DNA of 64,000 nucleotides from Gamsiella multidivaricata (lineage: Eukaryota > Mortierellomycota > Mortierellomycetes > Mortierellales > Mortierellaceae). Below, piece by piece: positions 37,201 through 48,360 of the stretch. The translations under genes were made by a program, and so were the position numbers. A model generated the notes under the pieces. That model was not told the DNA's origin. It worked only from the letters and a program-made list of their open reading frames with translations, and ran no database searches. How positions within the stretch are numbered: position 1 is the stretch's first letter; every line of letters begins with the position of its first letter. The stretch spans positions 1-64,000 of the forward strand of contig NW_026251792.1 of NCBI RefSeq assembly GCF_025024155.1. Reading direction: 5' to 3'.

Positions 37201-37626
37201 ATGGCATGTTCGCCCGAGGCATATCAGCTTGTATGGTTGCTTGCACTGACATTTGTGCGACAGTCGGCATTCTCGGAGGAGGATATGGCTGCTTATGAAG
37301 CAAGTGCGAAAGAGGACTTGGATGCAATGGATCAAGGCAGCGACTACCATCCTGGCCATGGAAACCCCTTGTCGCCCCCCCATCGATCGCCATCGTCAGC
37401 GTTAGTGTCGGGATCAGTTTCGCCGCCACTATCTCCGGTCCCTCTTTCGTCATGCGGTGCCAGGGTCCGTGCACTGCAGAGACATCTTTATAGCCGTTTG
37501 GGGGTTGATGCCTGGCTGCTGATCGACATCCTGACGGAGATCGAAAGCGAGATAGAGGAGCAGCTCGCGTACGAGCGTGAGCTCGACAGGCAGCCTGATG
37601 CGGCCGATCGGAGCTATGGCGAATGA
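34234..37626 (+). CDS. Large hypothetical protein (1103 aa)
   Basis: Two exons, 34234-36279 and 36361-37626, join in frame; the 81-nt intron starts GTAAGG and ends CTGCAG. The start MSFTTAQAHEHAVWLSQQ follows a CT-rich leader. I do not recognise the family. It has a Ser-rich low-complexity stretch near residues 60-110, a Gln/Arg-rich charged linker near 200-300, then well-balanced segments (WGRSVRSIIDGPRLYSPSI and ISRVLLLQCCIPGCHAM) and a C-terminal half with CSPEAYQLVWLLALTFV and a Pro/Ser linker near 1010-1050. No transmembrane signal is obvious. The composition and clean intron make it a real gene; function is unknown. Confidence 0.82.
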
Positions 37627-38188
37627 AGAGAGGTCCTCGACAAAATAGTCTTTATTCTCCATACTCCATCCATAAAAAATGGTGCTACCTAAATATCTCC
37701 TCGATAAAAATTTAAAGCATGGAGCATGGAGCATGGATATTGTGCCGGCCTCCATAACTGCAAACACAGCAGCATTTAAGAGAATCTATCAATTTCGCCA
37801 CTTGACTACTTGAATTCTTGGGCCCCACTTCCTTTTTCGGCCAGGTCTCTTTCTTCTCTTGCTTGGTCGTGCCATCTCTCTGTCCATCCTCACACCCTCG
37901 CCTACACCCATCTTTCTTCTCCTTCTCTCTCTTCCTCGCCACTTCCCCTTTGATATATTCTTCCCCGTACGTCTCCAATAACCAAAAACAAAAGAAGTGT
38001 AGTGAGACGCGCTGTCATATGACGAATATCGCTTAAGATTATTTTTCCTCTCCACTCGCTGACGCTCTCCTGCTCTTCTCTTTGTTCACTTTTTCCACCA
38101 TCTCAACATCATCCTGCCATCATCTGTCTTCCTCCGTCCTACTCACTCTCGACTATCTTCTTGCAACAGCCAAGCTCCCTTAATAACC
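37627..38188. other. Intergenic region before YKT6
   Basis: 562 bases, CT-rich from about 37840 onward, consistent with a promoter and leader of YKT6. A short imperfect repeat GGAGCAT lies near 37722-37737. Nothing coding is seen. Confidence 0.55.
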
Positions 38189-39133
38189 ATGAAACTCTAC
38201 TCCATCTTCGTCATCCGCAATGACACCAAGCCCGCCAAAGCTATTGTTGATGCCAAGGACCTGGCCAGCTTTGGTTTCTTCCAGCGCTCAAGGTTCGTTT
38301 GCGCTTTTGCATTGCCTTTTTTCTTTTTTTTTTCTCCACCTGTGTCCGAATTCGCACAGAATGCGGTTTCGCATCACCACAGCCCATCCGAAGCCTGCGC
38401 AGTTACCAAGGTTAACGAGGTACTTGCTATGTGGCAAAAGCTTTCTTCTTTATGACTGACCTTTGCGTGGTTCCACGTTTTTTTTTTTTTTTTTTTTTTT
38501 TGGAAAATAGCATTGGTGAATTCATGACTTTCATGGCCCAGACTATTGCGGAAAAGACCCAGCCTGGACAGCGACAGAGTATTGAGGACTCCAGTAGGTG
38601 AAAACGCCAATCACTCTTTATACCAGTGCTGCAGCGCACATCACATGCAACTGAAGCCCGTACATGTTAGCTGACCCTTTTTTTCTTTTCTTTTCTCGAT
38701 CTTATCACAAGACTATGTGGGCCATGTGTACGCCAGAGCTGAAGGGGTTGCAGGAGTGATTGTGACGGACAAGGAATACCCTACGCGCGTTGCCTTTGGA
38801 TTGTTAAATAAGGTCCTGGACGAGTTCTTGAGCCGGTGGCCCAACAACGCAGCCTGGACAGCATCATCATCTGGACAGCAGCAGAGCATTAGCTACCCGG
38901 AGCTTCAGCAGTATCTGGTCACGTATCAGGATCCCAAGCAAGGCGACACCATCATGAAGGTGCAGCGTGAGTTGGATGAGACCAAGATCATTCTGCATAA
39001 GACGATCGAATCGGTCTTAGAACGTGGCGAGAAGATGGAGAGTTTGGTCGAGCGCTCGGATGTGCTTTCGTCCAATTCAAAGATGTTTTACAAGCAGGCC
39101 AAGAAGCAGAACGCGTGCTGTGCTATCTGCTAA
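38189..39133 (+). CDS. YKT6: YKT6-type longin R-SNARE
   Basis: Exons 38189-38292, 38511-38593 and 38712-39133 join in frame to 202 residues, the usual length. YKT6 drives membrane fusion at Golgi, endosome, vacuole and autophagosome membranes. The longin domain spans about 1-130 (MKLYSIFVIRND, FFQRSSIGEFMTFMAQ, DKEYPTRVAFGLLNKVLDEF). The SNARE motif runs near 138-195 with the central Arg in ESVLERGEKMESLVERSD. The chain ends CCAIC: a palmitoylatable Cys and a CaaX-type farnesylation box. The second intron border follows a run of about 23 T. Confidence 0.96.
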
Positions 39134-39551
39134 ATGGTATGGGGATAGCGAAGCGGCATGGATACACAGCAGGATGATGATATACTCATACGGACTTCAG
39201 CAGCAGGTCGGCAGCGGGAAAAACGAAGACAGGGATGCATAGTGAACGAAAATCGAATCATTACAACAGCAAAACGTCAGGACGTCTTTTTGATAGTACT
39301 TTTTATTAGATGTCCTGCCGGCTAGTGGTCTTTAATAAACGAATGATTGGATTGAGATAATTGAGATTGCTTTTGAAAGATGCAACCCGTGGTACTGTTT
39401 GAAAGAGAGAGAGAGAGAGAGATCTCCCAGCAGCTTCGTTTGAGAACCTGGCTGTGCATCTTTTTCTCTTTCTATTTTTGTTTTGGTGGCAAAATAACCC
39501 ACACTTTGGTATCTCTGCCCTCTTTGCTTTCTCGTTTGGCATCGCTTCACA
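39134..39551. other. YKT6-XLF intergenic region
   Basis: 418 bases with a GA run near 39403-39421 and a CT/T-rich leader ahead of 39552. No gene is seen. Confidence 0.55.
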
Positions 39552-41343
39552 ATGCCGTACCTCACCCGCAAGGATAACGATCTGCTCCGGAAACAAGAAT
39601 GGCAACTTCTCTCTGGTCCAGGCAACAAGGCATCAGGAATTACCTCTACGACGACAGCTCATGTGCTGAGCTCATTCCCAAACGACGACCAGGAAGACGA
39701 CGACAGAGATGACAATAGCCTCTTTCTCAAAGAGTACGGCCAGGATACGTTTTTGGTCAAATCCTATTTTTCAGAGACCGAGAAGTCTTATGTCATCCTG
39801 GTGACGAACTTCAAGCAGTGCTGGTGTGAGAAGTTGCAGATCGAGGGTATTCGCGAACGGTGCAAGGTAACTCTATTTCGCGAGGGGTGGAATGTGTAGA
39901 CACTTCAGCAGCTTATTGATGTGCTGCTTTTTTATTTATTTTTTCCGTCGGAACATAGGAAATCAGGAGCTTCGCATATGAGGAAGATTCGCAGTTGGAG
40001 GCATTACTTTTATCACTCTCGGCCATTTTTGCGACAGAGAATCTTGATGCGGCCAAAACACCTGGATCGTCTGCGGCATCTTCACAGCCACAACTTGCAA
40101 TGCGTAACAGAACGGCAAGTTATCCAACGAGAGAATAAAAAGAAAAAAAAAGTCGATCTGAAATAACCATTTTTCTTCTAATGACATACTCTCTGCTATT
40201 TGTCTCATCTCTAGTTGGTTTTGATGGTGGGATTCAAGTTCGGTTTGGCGAGTGTGCAATGGAACTTCAAGCTGAGGCCCATGATCCAGGCAACGGGACT
40301 TCACCACCCAATATTCACGTCGTCCTTGGAGCCAGACTTGTCCGACGAAGAGCTCTCTTTGGAAACCATGTCGAAATCCAAACGGAAAACGAGACAGAAG
40401 CGAAGCAGGAATTTCCTTGAGGATAGCGACAATGAAGACAACAATTCCAGGAGCGAGAGTGATAACGAGGATAAGAGTGATGACGGGAACGAGAGTAGCA
40501 GCAGCAGACAAAAGGCGAGGATCCCTGTCGATGGCATGTCTGTCCTATTCGATCACCTGGTACTCCCTCTGATCTCGCTGACCAACGCTTATCGCAAGCA
40601 GGCGAAGGATCTCGAGGGAATCATTAAATCCAAAGAACATGAGGTGGTCGAGGCGCTTGAGATGTTAGAGCAGAGCGGGGTTGCTTATCACCACCGACGC
40701 AAGGCCACGGAGAGGTATGATAGAGCGCGCACAGAGATGCGGTTAAATAAGGATGTCGAACAATTGGTCAAACCGCAGATGTTTGGCCCAAGGGAACTGT
40801 TTTCAGAGGATAGGATTCCGGCGCTGTGTTCGATTGTTTCCAAGAACGCAGGAGACCAAGGTAAGGGGCTGGCGTATGTTTGGGTCTGAAAAGGCACCAC
40901 TTTGTTAACATCTTCCACACGAATATTAATGAAAATAGTTTCGTCCGGTGCTTTATAGATATACCGATATCATCGTTTGAGCAAAAAGGTGAATTACCCT
41001 CAGCATCACTAACTCAACAGGTCCAAGCATCCTCCAGTCAGGGTGCACGTGGGTCCGCAACAGCATCAATACTAAAGGATTCTGCCTCAGTTCCAACCGC
41101 TGGCGATGAATCTCGCAATGCAGAGGGAACTAATGTCAAGGTAAGAGAAAGTGTTGTGGAGCAAATTCAATACGACATTGGACAAGATGGATAGTTACTG
41201 ATATGACGCTTTATTCATATGTGAATCATTCATAGTCATCCAAAGAAGCAGAGGAAATGGAACGAAGGCGGGCGCTACAGGAGCAGCTTGACAAAGAAAA
41301 GGCTGAAAAGGAAAAAGCGCGGAAGAAAAAAAAGCTGTTCTAA
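39552..41343 (+). CDS. XLF/NHEJ1 (Nej1)-like DNA end-joining factor
   Basis: Five exons join in frame: 39552-39866, 39959-40114, 40215-40860, 40989-41140, 41236-41343; 458 residues. XLF bridges Ku, XRCC4 and ligase IV in non-homologous end joining in the nucleus. The N-terminal XLF head shows EWQLL, DTFLVKSYFS, YVILVTNFKQCWCEKL and GIRERCKEIRSF, then FKFGLASVQWNFKLRPM. A region with coiled-coil potential follows (DHLVLPLISLTNAYRKQAK onward). The protein ends EKARKKKKLF, a basic-LF tail like the Ku-binding motif of XLF. An Asp/Glu/Ser-rich insert (EDSDNEDNNSRSE) lies in the middle. The second intron begins GCAAGT, a GC-AG intron; the GT alternatives there break the frame. Confidence 0.82.
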
Positions 41344-41588
41344 ATGTTCTCTGTCTTGTCAAACCATGAGCTGCCTGCAAATCATTTGTTGCTCGGCCGG
41401 ACCCCTCGGTGTCATATCCAGTGTTATACCCAGATACTCGGAATAAATGAATCCATCTTCATGTCCTGCCTGAATCACACCGTCAAAGCCACAATGATCC
41501 ACTCGACTCCTTCGGCTTCAGCAGCAACTCGATTCCTCCCTGTCTACCTCATTCTTGCACTCACATACATCCACCCTCACCTTCCACA

Positions 41589-42026
41589 ATGTCATTCCGC
41601 AGCCTCGCCCCCCTGATGCGCTTTGGTCACACGGGCCCGACCGCACAACGATTCCTCTCCACCTCTCTTCCCCTTTTCAACAGCGTCGTCTCGTCCACTC
41701 CACCAGCGTCTTTGAACGAGGGTGAGAAGCACCTCTACTCAAAGTTGTTTGAAAAGTTCCAGCCCAGCAAACTAATTGTTGAGGATATTTCAGGTACATA
41801 CAATGCATTCGCGCAAAGCAACCCAGCATGAAACATGCCATTAATCTCATCTTCATTTTTTGGGTATGAAACAGGCGGTTGCGGATCGATGTATCAGGTC
41901 GAGGTGGTCAGCCCTGCATTCAAGGATCTGTCTATGGTTAAGCAGCACCGCCTTGTGAACGAGACGTTAAAGGAGGAGATCAAGGGCATGCATGGCATCC
42001 GTTTGACCACAAAGGCCTCTGCATGA
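41589..42026 (+). CDS. BOL3: Mitochondrial BolA-family protein (BOL3-like)
   Basis: Exons 41589-41793 and 41875-42026 give 118 residues. The N-terminus MSFRSLAPLMRFG with Arg, Ser and Thr and no acids looks like a mitochondrial presequence. The BolA fold follows: LYSKLFEKFQPSKLIVEDIS, GGCGSMYQVEVVSPAFKD, KQHRLVNETLKEEIKGMHGI. The invariant Cys and His expected for Fe-S binding with monothiol glutaredoxin are visible (GGCGSMY and KQHRLVN). BOL3/BOLA3 helps pass 4Fe-4S clusters to lipoate synthase and complex II. It starts 245 bases after the XLF stop on the same strand. Confidence 0.92.
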
Positions 42027-42436
42027 ACTCTGTAACCATATTCACCGTCCTAGATAGTATATATATATCATTGATCCTCTCGACGCATTTTGCTCAGGAA
42101 AAAAAAAAAAAAGACATGTTGTTTATTTTTTCGACCATTGCATTGGATTGGTTGCGAAAGGAAGGTGGAGCTATACATTCGGAAATATTGATCTGGTCAT
42201 ATAGCGTACTGGTGCTGGTTTTCTTTTCATTTCTTTTTTTTTTGTGAGTGGTTTAAAACAGAAGGATATGACATATGTGCATTATTTTGCTTGTGGAGGA
42301 AGAACAAAACGAACAAACAAAAGACAACAAAATAACGATCGAAGGCAAATAAGAAAAAGAAAAAGAAAAAAGAAAAAAAAAAGTAAAAAGAGTCGAAAAC
42401 GATGCCACACATTCAACGGAAAATACCACTCCCTAA
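42027..42436. other. BOL3/KH convergent intergenic region
   Basis: 410 bases between convergent genes, with A-rich and T-rich runs near 42100-42115, 42233-42245 and 42350-42390. No coding signal. Confidence 0.55.
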
Positions 42437-43814
42437 TCACTCCTCGTCGTCCTCGATATGGTCGGCACTCATGTTCAAGCGTTTGTCCTTTTCGACCTCG
42501 AGCTGTCCATACAGCAAATAGAGCGCCTTCTCGTTCGACTCCATCGTTCCAACAATCGTAAACATGCGCTCGCCAGTCTCATCGTGGGGTGTCTTTGCAA
42601 TCGAAATACGCGATCCAGACAGACGGCGAATCTCTGAGATCTTGGATCCGCCCTTTCCAATGATGCAACCGACCATGTCAGCAGGGATAGAGATCTCCTG
42701 AGTGCGGAGGTTGGCATTGCTCGCCTGTCCTCCGAATGCCTCGCGCGGGCGCGTGAAATCCGACCCGTTGCCAGTGCGCGATGTGTAATTCGAGCGCGTT
42801 CCGGTGCTGGTTGGCTGCGCTGGCGCAAAGCTGCCAGTTCCAGTTCCAGCCGTGCGTGTCGCTCCCGAGGGGTTATAGAGAACAGTGCCGACTCCCCGCT
42901 CCCAGTCGTCGACAAGGCACTTGCCAATCTCGTAAATGGCAATGCGGATCGCATCGATCGTTCCCTGGACCTCGACTACGCGCTCTGTCGATTGCGGGAG
43001 CATTTCCTTGGAGGCGACCATGCGAGCCGAAGATGCGTCCTGAATATGCTTGATCTTCAATCCCTGACGACCAATGATGGTTCCCATCAAATTGTGCGAG
43101 ATCAACAGGCGAATCGAGGATGTCTGGGCGACAGGACGGAGGGGGTTGACGGGTGTGGTGGGGGGCGAGGACGTGATAGGGTTTTCCAACAGGGTTTGAG
43201 CAATCAGAGAGAAGGCCTGTTTTCCATTAGACAATGACGAAGTCAGGGTTAGTTGATCGTCATACACAATTTACACACGATAAATTGCTAAACAGAAGCG
43301 AATCTTGAACACAAGAATTGAAGGAAAATAAAGTAGAATCGCATTCATCACTTGGCTTGCACAGGATTTAACTCACCTTGGCAACGCCCTCGATCGTACC
43401 GGTAACCGTCAGCACACGGTCATGGATACCCTGAACAACCTTGGAGACGCCGGCCTTGACGCCAGTCTGATCTCGAAGATCGGCCACATTTTTCCCAGCC
43501 TTGCCGATGATCACTCCAGCCTCCTTGGTTGAGACCAGGGCACGGAGCGTCAATGGTGCTTCCGCATCCAGACCCTCACCTCCCATGTTGCCATGGTGAT
43601 CAAGGTCCTGATCATACTCGTTATCGTACTCGTTGACGTCATTGGCAGCAGCAGAGGCCGAGGTAGCGGTGGTATTTTGGAGAGACATTCTGGACAAGCG
43701 AGCAGAGGTGGTATCGTTCGAGAAGCCTTCAAATGCAGGAAAACTGGACCTGAGTGTCGTAGGAGCAGTAGCAGTAGCAGCAGTAGGAGAAGAGACAGAG
43801 CTGTCGTGAGTCAT
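42437..43814 (-). CDS. Triple KH-domain RNA-binding protein (PCBP/hnRNP K-like)
   Basis: Complement of 42437-43216 and 43377-43814; 405 residues. Three KH domains are visible by their GxxG loops: VIIGKAGKNVADLRDQTG (about 100), MGTIIGRQGLKIKHIQD (about 185) and VGCIIGKGGSKISEIRRLSG (about 325). Between KH2 and KH3 is a Gly/Thr/Ser-rich linker; the N-terminal 85 residues are Ser/Thr/Ala-rich and disordered-looking. The arrangement matches the PCBP, S. pombe Rnc1 and yeast Pbp2/Hek2 group, which bind single-stranded C- or U-rich RNA and affect mRNA stability or localisation. It lies 500 bases downstream of the GDH gene on the same strand. Confidence 0.93.
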
Positions 43815-44315
43815 TTTTCTGGGTAGAAGACGCGTGTGATATGTGTGTGAATGTGCGTCTGAAAAAAAGAGGATATTTATGAGAGTGCGTTTGGTGAGGA
43901 GTCTCTCTGAAAATTTTGAAACGATAGTTACTCAGTCGTTCAAGATGTTGGGACGAAGTGAAGCGACGAAGAGGATCGAGAATAAGGCTGAGAGGGTAGG
44001 AGGAAGAGTGAGAGGGACGAAGAGGATGAGAAGAGGATGGACGAAGCGAATGGAGATGTGATGATGCACAAGAAAGAGAATGAAAAGAATGAAAAGAAAG
44101 CTTATCACGTGTAGGGCTCCTTAATGGTTCCTGCACCGTGCTCTTCGTCCCAGGGAATCCTCAAAATGTAGTGCGGTTCGGTTGCATATAATGATGTGTA
44201 TTTTTTTTATTATGGATTCTATCGTACATGGGTGTCAATGAAGGAGGGGGAAAAATATGAAAAGTACGTGTACGGACCAAAAAGAAGAGTCGCCAATGGA
44301 TTCATGAACGGCTCT
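43815..44315. other. GDH-KH intergenic region
   Basis: 500 bases, purine-rich on the + strand near 43860-44100, meaning CT-rich on the coding strand, fitting the promoter and leader of the KH gene. No gene is seen. Confidence 0.55.
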
Positions 44316-46457
44316 TTAAAGGAACATCTGGCCAGACTGGGTGGTGACAGTCGAAATCTTCTGGATAGCGTTGACGAGAGCAGCGGTGCGGAAGTCGGTG
44401 TTCTTCAGGACAGCAGTGGCACGAGTCTCCTCGCAGGCACCGATCATGGTGTCCTCAAGACCAGAGTAGACGAGCTCATGTTCCTCAGCTCCGTGAATGA
44501 CAACACGACGCTCCTGAGGGGTCAACTGGCGGCCGGCGTTCTCCTCGACAAGAGTTAACAGCTTGTTCTTGCCAGCCTCCTCCCACTTGCGAGACATACG
44601 GCCGAAGCGGACGTGGGACAGATTCTTCAACCACTCAAAATACGAGACAGTGACACCTCCGGAGTTCAGCAGCAAGTCGGGAATGACGACCTTGCCCTGA
44701 GAAACAAGGTAGTCGTGGGCACCGGGGGTGATGGGTCCGTTGGCGGCCTCACCGATGACCTTGGCTTTGATGTTCTTGACGTTTTTAAGGCCGATCTGAC
44801 GCTCGAGAGCGGCGGGGATCAAGATGTCACACTCACGCTCCATAACTTTGATGGGCTCTTCGATGATCTCAGCGTTGCCGAAGCCACGGAAGGATCCCTT
44901 CTCGGCACGGTGCTTGAAGATAGCCTCAATGTCTAAACCTTTGGGGTCGTAGGCGGCGACGTCGTGTTCACCAATACCAATGATTTTAGCACCGTTGTTC
45001 TGCAAGAACTTGGCAGCCCAGTAGCCGACGTTTCCGAATCCCTGAACAATGACGGTCTTGCCTGCAATATCGCCAGTCAAACCAGTCATCTTCTGGACCT
45101 CGGGGAACTGCAAGAACTCGCGGATACCATAGTAGACACCAAGACCGGTGGCCTCGTTACGGCCACGGACACCTCCCTGGGAGATGGGCTTGCCGGTGAC
45201 ACATCCAGCAGCGTTGACATCCTGGGGGTTGAACTGACGGTAGGTGTCCATGATCCAGGACATCTCGCGGGGTCCAGTTCCAACGTCGGGAGCGGGGACA
45301 TCGACACCAGGTCCGATGAAGTTCTTTTGGCAAAGCTCCATGGTGTAGCGACGGGTAATGCGCTCGAGCTGGGCAGGGGTGAACTTCTTGGGGTTCAGCT
45401 TAACACCTCCCTTGGCGCCACCGAAAGGAACATCGACGACAGCGCACTTGTAGGTCATCAGCGAGGCCAAGGCTTCAACTTCCTCGAGATCGACCTCATC
45501 CGAAAAACGGATACCTCCCTTGCAGGGAAGGCGATGACGGGAATGCTGGGCACGGTAACCCTCAATGATGACGTGGGTATCGGCATCAATTTCGACGGGG
45601 AATTTGACGCTCAGGACAGAATCGACGGCTCTGATGCCAGTCAAGGATTTTTCAGAGACACCACTGATCTTGGCGGCCTAGGTTGGTTGGAAACAATGGG
45701 AGAAAACATTAAGCAATTAAGTAATTGCAGCGTTGTTCAGGGACGGAAGAAGTGATGTTCTGATGGATCCATTCCATTCGTTCGTATCCTATCCTCTGTA
45801 GCTACTTTTTTCATCCTTCTGCGGGCCATTCAGTCACGACCTGGGAAAATAGCAAAACTGTTCAATGAGTTCTGCTTGTTTTCTCGTGTGGCCTGATCAT
45901 ATCCATCCCCACCTTGACTCCATTCCCTCCGTATCGTTCCGTATCCTGTGCAATCCACGTTGAAAGCTTATATTCCAGGTATGATGAGATCGCTTATGAC
46001 TGCCGAAAAAAGATAAAGCTGAACAGAATTGCATATCTCTCCCAGGAGAAACCAAGCAGATGAAGGACTTACGCGATCGAAGAAAGTCTCGACGGAGCCC
46101 AGGAAGTTTGGTTCGTGGTCCTCACAAGCAACATTCGTGACATGAGTGCTCATGAAGCGAGCAGTGGGGACAGCAACAACAGCGCGGTGAAGGCGAACAG
46201 CCGCGGCCAAAGAGCTAGTTTGGTAGAGGAAAGCGACCAATTATGTTAGGTTTGGTTAAATTCGCACATAACAGCAAATAATGCGCGAGATCTAGATCGT
46301 CTCAAAGAGATGCAAGATGAGCAGTTCGCAGATGAGGTGCAATGGTAGAAGAAGCACAACTACAGAGCTGCTATAGTAGGCATGTACTGTGGCCAATGAT
46401 CCCATTGTTCAATTTTTTTGCTTACCCAGGGGTTCTGCGGAGAAGAGCAACGACCAT
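44316..46457 (-). CDS. Mitochondrial glutamate dehydrogenase, animal (GLUD1) type
   Basis: Complement of 44316-45677, 46073-46214 and 46426-46457; 511 residues, like animal GLUD1. It converts glutamate to 2-oxoglutarate and ammonia in the mitochondrial matrix. The first exon is only 32 nt; the presequence MVVALLRRTPGSLAAAVRLHR is basic and lacks acids. Substrate region: CKGGIRFSDEVD and the catalytic-lysine block VPFGGAKGGVKLNP. Cofactor-binding region: VIVQGFGNVGYWAAKFL. Later blocks are EAANGPITPGA and LLLNSGGVTVSYFEW. This hexameric type differs from the NADP enzyme (GDH1/3) and the large NAD enzyme (GDH2) of yeast. Dual NAD/NADP use is likely from the family but cannot be read from the sequence. 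Confidence 0.95.
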
Positions 46458-48360
46458 TGCTGAAAATATAGAGCGGGTAGAGAAAGGGAAGGAGAGGAGC
46501 GTGGAGGGAGTGGGTGTGGAGATGAGGGGGAGAGAAGGAGAAGAAGAAGGAAAGAAGAAAAGAAGAAATGGAGAAAAGAAAGGCTGCAAAGAAATACTAC
46601 GGCTGACTTGGGCGGGACCTGACCTGGCATGGGCCTGGCTTGACCTGGCTTGACTGGTCCAAAAACACATTGATTCCTTCACTCAAGCCAAGTCGAGTCA
46701 GTAGCCAGACTAATACTTTTCCATTCCCCATCTATTGGCCACCACCCCTCCGTCTTATTACCATCGCTATTATTATTCATCGCTGCTATGTCCCGCATCG
46801 CATCCTCGGCTCCACCACTTCCGTCTTCCGCCACAGTGCATGCTCACCCTCTTGTTCTCTGTCACTTCTCTCTTTACCCGCTTTAAGAACCTATTGACTC
46901 CACGCGCTCATCTCTTTCTATTCAGTCAATGCTATTATGCTATTATATATGTGTGTATATGTACTCTCCCTTGCTCCATTCACTTTGAATATATTGTTTC
47001 GGATGAATTAATCAGGAACCTGCCCCAGATCTCTGTTCTGGACCTGGAGACATTCTTTCTCTTGTAAATTCCCTCCTCAACCGCATAGCAGCTTGGATTC
47101 GCACTGCCACAAGTAGTGAAGCAAATGTCTGTTGCCTCCATACCATGCGGCAAGAAGCTTCAATTGCAGTAGCATCAGCAGGGTCAAGTTTCGTGAACCT
47201 CTTGTCTCCTTGGCTATTGTCATAGTAGTAACACTATAAAGAATAGACAAGAGATGTTACGAAGCTGTTGAAACCTTTCATCGCTACTGATCTTCTTGTC
47301 GTCGCTGCCATTGGTGGTGTGGAGTAGCAATGTTATGTCCGGTGCTGTCCAGGCGCTCTTGTCATGTTTATTTTTGGAGACCACGACGCAGAGTCGTTTG
47401 CCATATTGGGGACCTGCGTGGGAAATGTGGGGGGAAAAGACCAAAAGAGGGTCCTGTGGCATACTGCGATTCAATAAGTGAAATGAACCCCAGCCCGAAA
47501 GAGAAGAGCACAGTTGACCATTCGACAACAAACACACCACTCACAGCGATTCCAAGGTCCGCTCGCGCGCTTTTTTTCTTCTTCGTAATCGTCGTTTGCG
47601 ACATATAGATTGCTCCGCATATTTTAATTGATTGATTCTTCCGTGCATCATCATCTACTACTCCTCGAACCATCGGAAAAACACTAGGGTGGGGATGAGG
47701 ATGGGGTTGAAGTGCTGAGGAAGGAAGCGGGGTACTTGTCTCTGTAAATGATATGTGGGTAGGTAAGGCATTGTCGAGTATATAAAAGAGTACAGGATCC
47801 CTCTGCTGTCGACGCAAGCTGCTGTTGCTGTGGGGTTGGCTGGCTTGAAAAAATAAAATAAAAAAAAGTTGGTCGACTTGAATAAGGTTTTCTCTTTCTC
47901 GCCGTTAGAACTTTTTAACCGCTCACATTCCCAACAACACACCCACTACTAGGCAACGAACTTCCTCGGCCTTCTCCTTCATCGATGTTTTCTCATATTC
48001 TCATACTCTCTCTATATCGGGAAACCGGCCCACGTATCCTGGTCAATTACAGTGTCCGTGTTGAGCTGCAAAGGCTTTCCCATGGGCTACGGTTTGTGCT
48101 GGACACTGTATCTCATCACGTACCCAGCTCTTTCCTCCCTCCCTTGTTCAAACGCCGCATCCATACTCAGATTCATGTTCGTCCTCCCCCTCTTGCTCCC
48201 TAAGCCAGGCGCGGGGTTTATTCTTTTTCCTCGCAGCAGTCACTATTGACGTTTAGTCTTAATGTTGGAGCGTCCATGTGTATTTTCCATTCAAGCGACC
48301 CTTTCCGTGATTCTCATCATCGCTCCATCGTTGTCAGCATTCCTTTCCTCTAAGTTTGGA
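46458..48360. other. Intergenic region between GDH and the DDE transposase
   Basis: 1.9 kb. The first 200 bases are CT-rich on the minus strand and fit the GDH leader. From 46640 to 47000 the + strand is CT-rich. No coding frame is convincing. A short segment near 47519-47538 resembles the inverse of one near 50662-50681 (see findings). Confidence 0.5.

Noticed and set aside
44964..45755. 263-codon + strand frame antisense to GDH
   Set aside because: A shadow of the GDH coding strand with Asp/Gly/Leu bias.
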